In this document: positions 1 to 8,001 of the stretch, piece after piece
Position numbering within the stretch: the stretch's first letter is position 1
Layout: the number at the start of each line of letters is the position of its first letter
From: an uncultured Pseudomonadota bacterium
GTDB lineage: Bacteria > Myxococcota_A > Bradymonadia > Bradymonadales > Bradymonadaceae
Direction: 5' to 3'
Assembly: GCA_913057905.1 (NCBI GenBank)
Contig: CAJXPB010000001.1
Location: forward strand, 124,001-188,000
DNA length: 64,000 bases
The notes under the pieces: generated by a model
Databases searched by the model: none
The model's input: only the letters and a program-made list of their open reading frames with translations
What the model was told of the DNA's origin: nothing
Position numbers and translations under genes: made by a program

Positions 1-207
1 TCGTACCCGCCGGAGAACGTCGAAGGATGGTTCCGCACGATCCCGGCACGCGAGCGGAATTCCGACAAGAACCTCGTCGTCTACAACCTGACCGCGTCGG
101 ACGGATCGGTCGAGGACAGCGCCGGGAACAGTGACCCGGAATCGATCTGCCCGACCGATGCATTCGAGCTCTGGTTTGCGGCGGAGTACGAGTCTACAAT
201 GCCATAG
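1..207 (+). CDS. C-terminal end of an unknown protein (partial)
   Basis: Frame 1 is open from the first base to a TAG at 205-207 and gives the last 68 residues of a protein that begins outside the window. The visible part has a W-F-R-T-I segment, one cysteine and an acidic stretch near the end. I see no recognisable domain and cannot name it. Codon use (G/C third positions) agrees with a real gene. Confidence 0.6.
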   Translation, partial: SYPPENVEGWFRTIPARERNSDKNLVVYNLTASDGSVEDSAGNSDPESICPTDAFELWFAAEYESTMP

Positions 208-249
208 GAGACCTAGTTCATTTCCCAGCCACCCATCGCCATCGGTGGA

Positions 250-285
250 TTACTACGGTGCGCAAATATGCTAGAATCCAGCATA
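250..285 (+). promoter_or_regulatory. Candidate promoter with overlapping operator-like inverted repeat
   Basis: A -35-like TTACTA (250-255) and a -10-like TAGAAT (272-277) are 16 bp apart, about 50 bp upstream of the DUF433 gene. A perfect 6-bp inverted repeat, TATGCT (267-272) and AGCATA (280-285), straddles the -10 box. That arrangement would suit autorepression by the antitoxin, as is usual for toxin-antitoxin operons. The boxes are read by eye and the function is inferred. Confidence 0.35.
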
Positions 286-325
286 GGTTTGAAGGCTCCT
301 TCCGGCGAAACTGAGAGTAGGCGCC

Positions 326-571
326 ATGGCGAACAGAAGCGAACGGATCGAAACGGATCCCGAGGTGATGACGGGAAAGGCTGTCATTTCGGGAACGCGT
401 ATTACCGTCGAGACGATCTTGGAACGCCTCGCTGCGGGTGAGGAGATGGATGACCTGCTCGAAGCATTCCCTCACCTCGAACAGGAAGACGTTCGGGCAG
501 CACTTCAATACGCTGCCGATTACCTCAGCTCAGATAAGCCGACTTCGTCCAGGCGACAGGGGTCAAGGTGA
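326..571 (+). CDS. DUF433 family antitoxin
   Basis: This 81-aa protein matches the DUF433 pattern: a short lead, then an I-x-x-D-P-x-V-M-x-G-K-x-x-I-x-G-T-R-I-T segment (residues 9-28) and a helical second half that reads V-E-T-I-L-E-R-L. The family is a small winged-helix-like DNA-binding fold that usually lies directly before a PIN-like DUF5615 protein, and that is exactly the arrangement here. Its last four bases (GTGA) are the start of the next gene, so the two are translationally coupled. The likely role is to neutralise the partner nuclease and repress the operon through the inverted repeat just upstream. Function is inferred from the family and context. Confidence 0.85.
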   Translation: MANRSERIETDPEVMTGKAVISGTRITVETILERLAAGEEMDDLLEAFPHLEQEDVRAALQYAADYLSSDKPTSSRRQGSR

Positions 572-924
572 GGCTGCTCGCCGACGAAGGTGTCGACTTC
601 CCCATCGTGAAGCATCTCAGACACGAAGGCCATGACGTACTTTCCATTCTCGAAATGGATCCGGGAATTGAAGACAACAAGGTACTCTCTCACGCCGCCG
701 ACGAGGACAGAATCGTCCTGACCAGTGACAAGGACTTTGGGGACCTTGTAATTCATCAGGATTCACGGGTAAGCGGCGTCATCTTGTTGAGGCTCGCCGG
801 ACTGTCCCCGACCCAAAAGGCCCAGCTTGTGACAGACATAATCGCAGAAAAAGCGAGGGATCTACGGGGACACTTCACGGTCGTTGGTCCGGAGAAGATC
901 CGAATGCGAGCGCTTGGGGAATAG
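568..924 (+). CDS. DUF5615 PIN-like protein (putative VapC-type toxin)
   Basis: This 118-aa protein starts with GTG inside the stop of the DUF433 gene. It has the DUF5615 signature: the N-terminal L-L-A-D-E-G acidic site (residues 3-8), an L-R-x-x-G-H-D-V segment and the S-D-K-D-F-G-D motif (about 53-59) that supplies the other metal-binding acids of a PIN-like nuclease. The length is normal and no key acidic residue is missing. It probably cleaves RNA and is held in check by its neighbour, though some DUF433/DUF5615 pairs have not been shown to be toxic. The base composition looks somewhat less GC-rich than the genes around it, which would suit an acquired module. Confidence 0.85.
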   Translation: MRLLADEGVDFPIVKHLRHEGHDVLSILEMDPGIEDNKVLSHAADEDRIVLTSDKDFGDLVIHQDSRVSGVILLRLAGLSPTQKAQLVTDIIAEKARDLRGHFTVVGPEKIRMRALGE

Positions 925-926
925 AC

Positions 927-954
927 TTTAGAGCTTTCCAAAGATTTCTCTAAA
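927..954. terminator. Possible AT-rich bidirectional terminator hairpin
   Basis: TTTAGAG (927-933) and CTCTAAA (948-954) form a perfect 7-bp stem, and the inner CTTT/AAAG can also pair. It fills the 30 bp between the converging ends of the toxin gene and frnE. It lacks a U-tract, so it is only a weak candidate. Confidence 0.35.
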
Positions 955-1647
955 TCACGATACCTCGACGCGGCAGCCTTCATCGTCGCAGACGATTCCC
1001 GCATCTTGCTGGGCGGGTTCTAGTTCATCGGCGGCGCTTCTGAGCGCCTCCAGGAACGTATCGGCCGGTTGGGCCCCGGTGAGTTGATACCGACCGGCAA
1101 TGACGAAGAACGGAACCCCTCGACACCCGAGTTCCCGGGCGGTCCGTTCATCGTGGCGGACGGCGTCCACGTAGTCGTCCGTAGCGAGCATTGTACGAGC
1201 CTCCTCGGCATCGAGTCCGACGTCTTCGGCCAGGGACACGAGCGTCTCGCGGTCCGAGACTCGCTGTCCCTCGGTCATATATGCCCGAAGCAGCCGCTCC
1301 TTCATGGCATCGGAGGTCCCCCGGTCGGCCGCGAAATGAATGAGCCGGTGCGCGTCGAACGTGTTGCCGGCTTTGGCGTCCATCAGGTTGAATTCCAGGC
1401 CCTCCCCTTCGGCCATCTGGGACATACGCTCGATCATCTGGCGAGCCTGCTCTTTGCCTCCGCCGTACTTTTGAGCCAGCAGCTCATCGAGGGGCTCGTC
1501 GCGTACATCCGGAGCATCGGGCTCCAACTCGAAGCTTCGCCACGTGACCTCGACCTCGCCGTCGAACTCTTCGACAGCCTCCTCAAACCGACGTTTTCCC
1601 ACGTAACACCAGGGACAGGCGACATCGGACCAGATTTCGACTTTCAT
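955..1647 (-). CDS. DsbA family oxidoreductase, FrnE type
   Basis: The 230-aa protein begins with a thioredoxin-fold beta strand followed by D-V-A-C-P-W-C-Y, giving a CPWC redox motif at residues 11-14. The cis-Pro region G-V-P-F-F-V (about 178-183) and the all-alpha insertion between them are typical of the FrnE branch of the DsbA/2-hydroxychromene-2-carboxylate isomerase family. There is no signal peptide, so it acts in the cytoplasm, probably as a dithiol-disulfide oxidoreductase. The C-terminal tail has an extra C-D-D-E-G-C pair, which could be a second redox site. An AGGAG lies about 7 bp before the ATG. It diverges from the lipoprotein array across 161 bp. Confidence 0.85.
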   Translation of the reverse strand: MKVEIWSDVACPWCYVGKRRFEEAVEEFDGEVEVTWRSFELEPDAPDVRDEPLDELLAQKYGGGKEQARQMIERMSQMAEGEGLEFNLMDAKAGNTFDAHRLIHFAADRGTSDAMKERLLRAYMTEGQRVSDRETLVSLAEDVGLDAEEARTMLATDDYVDAVRHDERTARELGCRGVPFFVIAGRYQLTGAQPADTFLEALRSAADELEPAQQDAGIVCDDEGCRVEVS

Positions 1648-1808
1648 GGCGGCTCCTCGGTACGGAAGACATCCAGCGAATTCGTCTATCCATTAAGATG
1701 CGGCGCGATGGGGGCTGTTTCAAATGTGTTGATTCATCCGCGGATTGCTCCGTCGGGACGATTCATGTACCGTACCCCGCACCTGACTCTGACGGAGGAT
1801 TTTAGGGG

Positions 1809-3764
1809 ATGAGGACACACGTTCGTTCGCCGATATCGGCAGTCGTTTTCACATCGATCGCATGTGTGCTCGTCTCCCTGACCCTGGGATGCGCCGAGGA
1901 TTTGAACCTCTATTACGACTCGCCCGGCCATAGAGAATTCGACAATTACACCGATGACGGGCACGTCGTCCCGCAGCAGCCACCCTCCAATGCACTCTGC
2001 AGTGACAATGGCTGGTGCTGGCTGCATCCGACACCATCCTCTCGTGGGATCACGGATCTGCGCGTCGTCGATGGCGATGTGCTGGGCACGGGGCGCCTGC
2101 CGGGCGATTCGCGGCGCTCGCCGATGGTGTGGGGCGACCCGATTCAGGTCGTCGAGATCCCGGATGAGATCAATGCGTCAATCACCCGGGTCGTCACCTC
2201 GGACAACGGCTGGATTGCCGTGGGCGCCAACAATCGGCTCTACGAGTTCGACCGGGACGGCGTCATCGATTCCGCCGAGTTCCCATCCAAGGATTTTGAC
2301 CAAATCGAATCCGTCTCGGCGGACCTCTTCTTTGGACTCTACGAGGGAAACGAAAAGGGGTTTTTGCTGCGGGATGGAACGGTCACCGAATACCCGTCTC
2401 TTCCGGAGGAAAACGACTCGAAAATACGGCTGTGGTCTGACGGCACGGTCTGGGAGATCTCGGACGACGCCGAACAGGCACGCTCCCTTGAGGAATCCTG
2501 GCGCCGGTTTCAGACGCCACCGAATGGACACAATTTCGTGCACATCGATGTCTTCGGTCCGGCCCCTACCTCGAAATGCGGCGATGCAGGTATTTGGGCG
2601 ATGAGTAGAAGAGACGTGTGGCGGTGGAATGACTCAAAGAAGTCTTGGAACAAGCGGGTCGAAGGATTTCCCCGTGCCGACGACTTCGGGTGTACGGCCG
2701 ATGGTCATCCCGTAGTGGCGGATAGAGATGGGGGACTAAATATCTTTCGGGGCGGAGGCTGGCAACGAAAAAATGTCGACCCGTATCTTCTGGACGACGT
2801 GGTCTCCACCGACAGCACAACCTACGCATCGGGTCCGGTGGGCTCGATGTTAGAGGTCCAAGACGGCCAGGTTCGGGATCTGACCCGCGGATTTCGCCTC
2901 CCGCCACTGGGGGCGCTTTCGCACCCTGAGCATCCCTTCACGGATCTCTGGTTCAGCCTCGACGGCAAGCGGGGCGTCCTGACGCATCCAAGCCACTTCT
3001 TTCACGGCTCCTCCGACGGCTGGCAGACCCGGTTGCACGAGGAAGTTCGTGTCAACTCGATCGACAAACATGACGAGGTCTGGGGCATCCGCCAGCCCGA
3101 GTTCGCCATCAAGCGCGGCCATCTGTTTCGCTGGAGCGGATCGCGGTGGAAGACCTCCGGAGCCGGCACATTCGAAGAAAACCACGGGGCGCGTGATATC
3201 GACGGGCGGGCGGAGGACGATGTGTGGGTCATCACGCCGGACCGAGTGCTGCACTACGACGGCAATGCATGGTCCGATGTCATCGAGCCTCCCAGCGTCG
3301 AGTCGCGGCATTCTGTCGTGCTCGCCGAAGCTGGACACGACGTCTTGCTCGCCGCCGGTTCGAGCGTCTATCGAGTCGCTGGTTCGGCGGATGACCGGAC
3401 GCTCGAGGAACGCTTCGAGACCCCGTGCGATGTCATCCACGACATGTTCCGCGCAGACTCCGGCAACCTCTACGTCGCCGGCGAAGAAAACTGCGTGGCC
3501 AAGCGCGAATCTGGCGATTGGACGTTCTATGGGGTCACGACGGGCGGACCCGAGACGGGATTGTTGCAGGAACAGACCAAATTCGTTGGCCAACCTGACG
3601 CCGATCCACCTTTGCTCGCAACCCAACGCGGCCTCTTCACGCTTCCCGCAGACGGGCGGTCTGAGCGAGTCCTGGACGAACATCTACTGGATGCGGCCTA
3701 CGTTCCGGAGAGAGACGCGGTCGTCGTCCTCGCAGAGTACGGAGTCCTGGCCAAATTTTTCTGA
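1809..3764 (+). CDS. Array lipoprotein 1 (subtype B, predicted beta-propeller)
   Basis: This is the first of eight tandem paralogs. The 651-aa product has a lipoprotein signal with lipobox L-T-L-G-C (C28) and no Asp/Gly-rich linker. It carries the family hallmark W-C-W-x-H-P at 69-74, with C64 and C70 spaced C-x5-C. The rest is a run of short motifs of the kind aromatic-x-x-D-G-x-x-W (for example near 415-425 and 465-475), the pattern of stacked beta-hairpins in propeller proteins. Two further cysteine pairs, one mid-protein (after S-K and F-G) and one near the C-terminus (P-C-D and N-C-V), recur in all copies. It ends with V-L-A-K-F-F. A GGAGG at 1794-1798 supports the ATG. It is probably anchored in the outer membrane; function unknown. 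Confidence 0.85.
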   Translation: MRTHVRSPISAVVFTSIACVLVSLTLGCAEDLNLYYDSPGHREFDNYTDDGHVVPQQPPSNALCSDNGWCWLHPTPSSRGITDLRVVDGDVLGTGRLPGDSRRSPMVWGDPIQVVEIPDEINASITRVVTSDNGWIAVGANNRLYEFDRDGVIDSAEFPSKDFDQIESVSADLFFGLYEGNEKGFLLRDGTVTEYPSLPEENDSKIRLWSDGTVWEISDDAEQARSLEESWRRFQTPPNGHNFVHIDVFGPAPTSKCGDAGIWAMSRRDVWRWNDSKKSWNKRVEGFPRADDFGCTADGHPVVADRDGGLNIFRGGGWQRKNVDPYLLDDVVSTDSTTYASGPVGSMLEVQDGQVRDLTRGFRLPPLGALSHPEHPFTDLWFSLDGKRGVLTHPSHFFHGSSDGWQTRLHEEVRVNSIDKHDEVWGIRQPEFAIKRGHLFRWSGSRWKTSGAGTFEENHGARDIDGRAEDDVWVITPDRVLHYDGNAWSDVIEPPSVESRHSVVLAEAGHDVLLAAGSSVYRVAGSADDRTLEERFETPCDVIHDMFRADSGNLYVAGEENCVAKRESGDWTFYGVTTGGPETGLLQEQTKFVGQPDADPPLLATQRGLFTLPADGRSERVLDEHLLDAAYVPERDAVVVLAEYGVLAKFF

Positions 3765-3833
3765 ATACTCCCAGTCGTCTCGCGTCAGACGTCCGAAGCC
3801 ATCACCGTGGAGATCATCTGGGATGGGAGCACA

Positions 3834-5921
3834 ATGAACATTCGACAACGAAGTCGAAGGTCACTCCTCGCGCTCGTCGCTATATCCGGCGCATTCGCCT
3901 TTCTGTACGGATGCACGTCGGACTCGATCGGCACCTTCAATGCCCCGGACGAGATGTCGGAGGTGGGCACGGCCGATACCGGCCCCCGCGAGGACACTCG
4001 CTTTGTTCCAGATACCAACATCGAGAGCGAAGCCGAGGTCGTACCTCAGTCGCCGGCCGACAACGCCTACTGCAATCAGGACGACTGGTGTTGGATCCAC
4101 CCTGCCCCGCTACCCCACGGCATCCGTGACCTGCAGCGCGTCGACGACAGGGTCTTCGGTGTCGCCTACGCCCCAGAACTCAAGGGCCTTCAACCACTCA
4201 TCTGGAACGACGATCAGATGAGTCTGTTGTCGAAGCCGGTGCCCCCAGCAGAAGAGCTCATGGGGATGACGACCTCAAAGGACGGCTGGCTGGCATTGGA
4301 TTGGGAGGGCACCGTCTACGACGTGGGCCCCGAAGGCGTCCGACAGACCCGGGAGCTTCCATCGGATTTTGTCAGTGGCATCTCCGGCACGGACATCGAT
4401 AATTTCGTGGCCCACACATCGGAAGATGTGTTGGTGATGCGTGACGGACGGCTCAATCGAGTCGACCCCCCGCAGGGCTTGTCCCTTCGTTCGACCTTCA
4501 TGTGGCCAAACGGAGACATGCTGGGCATCACCAAGGGGGGCGAATTCGGAGACGGTACCTACGAGACTCGGTCCGACGGTCGATGGAGAATCCTCCCCTT
4601 TGCACCCCAGCAAGCCTCGGAAGAACTCACAGCGATCGGTCCTCTCCCTACGGCCCCCTGCGCCTCCCGGGGCACGTACCTAGGGACGAAAGCGGTGGAC
4701 ATCGATGGCTCCGAAGGTCACCTGTACCGGTGGGATACGGCCTACGACGCGTTCGGCGAGGTGACGTACGACGGTAGCGGGATTCGCTCGATCGGTTGTT
4801 CTCCGACTGGCCAACTCCTGCTGACGAACGACGACAGCCAGATTCTGACGCGCACTGGAACCGCCACCCCGTACTGGGAACGGAGCAGCGCAACGGACGA
4901 ACCGATCAATGAGACATTGGTGATGGGAGACGACCTGTATGCCAGCAGCAGTCAAGGAGACCACGTCGTCCTCTCGGACTCGAACACGCGGCGGCTCGGC
5001 AGCGGGTTCACGGTGCCCGATGCGCTCGATCCACTCAAAGAACCATTGGGCGTCTACTCCTCTTTCTGGGTCAGCGACGACGGAGGCTCGATGGTTCTCT
5101 CACACGACCGCGGGCTTTTTGTCGGGGACGACGAGGGCTGGTCTCGAATGCCATCTTCTTCCGAATACAACTTTCAGAACGTCCAGAACGCCCGAGTTTG
5201 GGGCTTCGATCGGCCGAGATTCGCCGCAAGTTCAAGAACATTGTGGCGTTGGGACGGAGAGCTCTGGGTCAATATCACGGAGCAGGTCTTCGATACCTCC
5301 TCCCAGGCAATTGCCGACCTGCTCGTCTTCGGCCCCGACGATGTGTGGATGCAGGCCGACGGAAACCTCTATCACCACGACGGGGACGACTGGACCAACG
5401 TCAGTGCCCCCGGCTCCGCGTTGAGCAAGCGACTGGAGGCGGAAGATCTGGAGATGAATCGACTCTTGAGCGCCGGCAACGGACGTGTGCTCTTCGGTGC
5501 CGGCGGGTCGGTCTATCATCTGGAGCGCGACGCAGAAGACTGGTCGTTCTCGCTGATCGCCGAGCCTCCCTGCGACCTCATCTCCGAAGTCTTTCAAGGA
5601 GACGATGGTCGCCTCTGGGTCGTCGGCCGAGACACCGACTGCATCGCAGGCCGACAGGGAGATCGTTGGATGGAGTACGATTGGCCGGACGACAAACAAG
5701 TTCCTCCGGGTTCGAGTGCCAACGACCGGAGGACGCATTGGGTTCAGCAGCCATCGTCGGCTGCGCCACTGCTGATCACCGATCGAGGCATCCTGGAACC
5801 GCAGCCTGACGGCACCTTCCGTAACCAGTTCGTCGGACGGGCGCACGACGCCGTCCATCTGGAGACGCCGGGTGTGACACTGGTCGTCACCGACAAGGGA
5901 GTCGTCGCCAACTATGAATAA
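3834..5921 (+). CDS. Array lipoprotein 2 (subtype A, predicted beta-propeller)
   Basis: I place the start at ATG 3834, which has GGGAG at 3825-3829; an upstream GTG at 3807 is in frame but has no ribosome site. The 695-aa product has lipobox F-L-Y-G-C (C27). It then has the subtype-A opening S-I-G-T-F, a 40-residue acidic linker, and the hallmark W-C-W-I-H-P with C80 and C86. Subtype A differs from B in the conserved block M-T-T-S-K-D-G-W-L-A-L (around 144-154) and in V-G-P-E-G-V-R. About 13 W/D-G hairpin motifs follow. The mid and C-terminal cysteine pairs are intact and the protein ends V-V-A-N-Y-E. Its last 8 bases overlap the next copy, so the two are coupled. Confidence 0.85.
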   Translation: MNIRQRSRRSLLALVAISGAFAFLYGCTSDSIGTFNAPDEMSEVGTADTGPREDTRFVPDTNIESEAEVVPQSPADNAYCNQDDWCWIHPAPLPHGIRDLQRVDDRVFGVAYAPELKGLQPLIWNDDQMSLLSKPVPPAEELMGMTTSKDGWLALDWEGTVYDVGPEGVRQTRELPSDFVSGISGTDIDNFVAHTSEDVLVMRDGRLNRVDPPQGLSLRSTFMWPNGDMLGITKGGEFGDGTYETRSDGRWRILPFAPQQASEELTAIGPLPTAPCASRGTYLGTKAVDIDGSEGHLYRWDTAYDAFGEVTYDGSGIRSIGCSPTGQLLLTNDDSQILTRTGTATPYWERSSATDEPINETLVMGDDLYASSSQGDHVVLSDSNTRRLGSGFTVPDALDPLKEPLGVYSSFWVSDDGGSMVLSHDRGLFVGDDEGWSRMPSSSEYNFQNVQNARVWGFDRPRFAASSRTLWRWDGELWVNITEQVFDTSSQAIADLLVFGPDDVWMQADGNLYHHDGDDWTNVSAPGSALSKRLEAEDLEMNRLLSAGNGRVLFGAGGSVYHLERDAEDWSFSLIAEPPCDLISEVFQGDDGRLWVVGRDTDCIAGRQGDRWMEYDWPDDKQVPPGSSANDRRTHWVQQPSSAAPLLITDRGILEPQPDGTFRNQFVGRAHDAVHLETPGVTLVVTDKGVVANYE

Positions 5922-7977
5922 CAGGCTCCACATTCTCTGCGTGACCGTCGTGGCTTTCGCCGCGGTCGGGTGCGACAGCGACCGCATCGAGCCCAGGGGC
6001 AATTGGAGGCTCGATGGCGGCTCCGATGGCCATCTGATGGAGGTCGGCGGGCCGGATGCTGACGCCAGTCTATCAGACGCCGATGGCGGTGGTTCTGATG
6101 GCGGCGTATCTGATGGCGGCGATACCGACCCCAAACAGCCGCCCGAATATTCGCCCGATCCGGCCATTCCGTCTCAGCCGGCGTCGAATACGGTCTGCAA
6201 TGACAATCAGTGGTGCTGGTTGCATCCTTCTCCGCTTCCACATTCGATCGACAACCTTCGGTCGGTCGACGGTCAAGTGTACGCCACCGCTTACGACGGG
6301 GCGGTTCGGGGGTGGCAGCCGATGGTATGGGACTCGTCGGGATTCACACTGCTCGACAAGCCGGTGGCGCCGAATCAGGAAATCATCGATATGACGACGA
6401 CCCCAAAAGGCTGGATCGCCCTGACGCCCGACGGCACCGTCCATGATGTCCGCCCCGATGGCGTGCCCGCATCCCGGCCCCATGATGGCGAGGATTTCAA
6501 GGGACTACTCGGTGTCTCTTTCGACGCGTACTTGGCCTGGGAGAGTGACCGCGACGCCGTCCTTCGAATCAACAATCAGTCGCTGGAGTACAACGCCCTA
6601 CCGACGACGCCGGCGAAGACCACGATGTGGGAGGACGGTACGCTGTGGGGCATCGCCGAGCTGCGAGACGACAAGCGAGAGTTCCTCAGCGGCGACTGGG
6701 TCGCCTACCCCGAACCGAGCGGTTTCTTCGACGACGAAGTCACGGCGTTGGGACCATCGCCGACCTCGGAGTGCGCGTCTGCCGGGCTCTGGATCGCGTC
6801 GGACGCAGGCGAGGCGTTTCGGTGGGACGAGTTCGACGCCCGCTGGAATGAATACACTCATCCCGGCGGACAGATGCGAGCCATCGGCTGTGGCACTCAG
6901 GCGACCCCGACGGCGGTGGACGACGAAGGTGGCCTGCTTCGTTGGTCTGGCGGCGCCTGGCGTTCCGAGAACGTCGCGCGTCTGGGGCTCAATGACTTCG
7001 TCCCGCACGATGGCGAGACCTATCTCGCTGGCACGTACGGCACTCTTGTTCGGACGTCGGATTCGGGCGTCGACCACGGCTCCGACGGTTTTCGAATCCC
7101 CTCGAGCGAATCCCCGAGCTACTACGGGACGGGCTACCAGGACATGTGGGTCAGCGCAGACGGCCAGACACTCGTCCTGGCTCACGGAAGTGGGCTCTAC
7201 ATGGGGACCGAGCAAGGCTGGTCGAAGATGGCGGCGCCCGATGGCCTCGAATCGGGGCTGACGCAAGACGCACGCGTCGAAGTCTGGGGCCTGAACAAAC
7301 CACAGTTCGCAATGGTGGGGAGCCGCATCCTCCGATGGAATGGCACCCGGTGGCAACCCTCGGCGCTTCCCGAGGCGGCGACAGACAATGGTCGAGCCGT
7401 CGATTTGACGGGCATCAACCAAAGTGAGGTGTGGCTGGCATCGGAAACGGCCCTGTTCTTCTTCGACGGCGACGCCTGGAGAGTTGCCATCGACGCCCGC
7501 GACCTGACTGTCAGCGCCATCGAACCTGGCGACGACGGGTCAGTCATCGTGGGCGCATCGGGCGCCCTGTACGACGTAACGGGCACCGAGGGGAATTGGC
7601 GGTTGCAGAAACGCACCGCAACGCCCTGCCAGGACATTCGAGCTATCCTGGTTACCGCGAATGCGACCTACGTGGCCGGTTTCTCCGGATGTGTTGCTAG
7701 GAAACGACAGGGTTCCTGGACCGAGTACCGACTGCCCGAGAAGTCGGACTGGCCGCCCACCGTCTTTGCGCCCAAGGCCTACGAAGTGATCGCCGGCGGC
7801 GGCGACCTCCCGGCCCTTGTGGCGACGTCGGTCGGGCTCATCGGTCTCAACGAGGATGGAACGACGGGCATTCAGTACGTCGGAGACTTCCGGGACCTCT
7901 CCGTGTCGGGGTCCAACTCCGCGATCCTCGCCCTTCACCGAAGCGGGGTCGTCGCTCGATACTTCGGTTCACGTTAA
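5914..7977 (+). CDS. Array lipoprotein 3 (subtype A, predicted beta-propeller)
   Basis: The ATG lies inside the last codons of copy 2 (8-bp overlap), so translation is probably coupled and no separate ribosome site is needed. The 687-aa product has lipobox A-A-V-G-C (C20) with Asp at +2, followed by a linker of about 40 residues (34-72) made mostly of Asp, Gly and Ser. The hallmark W-C-W-L-H-P has C95 and C101. It shares the subtype-A block M-T-T-T-P-K-G-W-I-A-L and the G-T-V-H-D-V segment. It is the only place where two subtype-A copies are adjacent, breaking the B-A alternation. It ends V-V-A-R-Y-F followed by a short G-S-R tail. Confidence 0.85.
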   Translation: MNNRLHILCVTVVAFAAVGCDSDRIEPRGNWRLDGGSDGHLMEVGGPDADASLSDADGGGSDGGVSDGGDTDPKQPPEYSPDPAIPSQPASNTVCNDNQWCWLHPSPLPHSIDNLRSVDGQVYATAYDGAVRGWQPMVWDSSGFTLLDKPVAPNQEIIDMTTTPKGWIALTPDGTVHDVRPDGVPASRPHDGEDFKGLLGVSFDAYLAWESDRDAVLRINNQSLEYNALPTTPAKTTMWEDGTLWGIAELRDDKREFLSGDWVAYPEPSGFFDDEVTALGPSPTSECASAGLWIASDAGEAFRWDEFDARWNEYTHPGGQMRAIGCGTQATPTAVDDEGGLLRWSGGAWRSENVARLGLNDFVPHDGETYLAGTYGTLVRTSDSGVDHGSDGFRIPSSESPSYYGTGYQDMWVSADGQTLVLAHGSGLYMGTEQGWSKMAAPDGLESGLTQDARVEVWGLNKPQFAMVGSRILRWNGTRWQPSALPEAATDNGRAVDLTGINQSEVWLASETALFFFDGDAWRVAIDARDLTVSAIEPGDDGSVIVGASGALYDVTGTEGNWRLQKRTATPCQDIRAILVTANATYVAGFSGCVARKRQGSWTEYRLPEKSDWPPTVFAPKAYEVIAGGGDLPALVATSVGLIGLNEDGTTGIQYVGDFRDLSVSGSNSAILALHRSGVVARYFGSR

Positions 7978-8001
7978 GCACCCTTCTGGGACGGAGATAC
8001 C

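Noticed and set aside
1069..1812. 247-codon plus-strand frame
   Set aside because: It is antisense to frnE, which has its CPWC motif and a good ribosome site.
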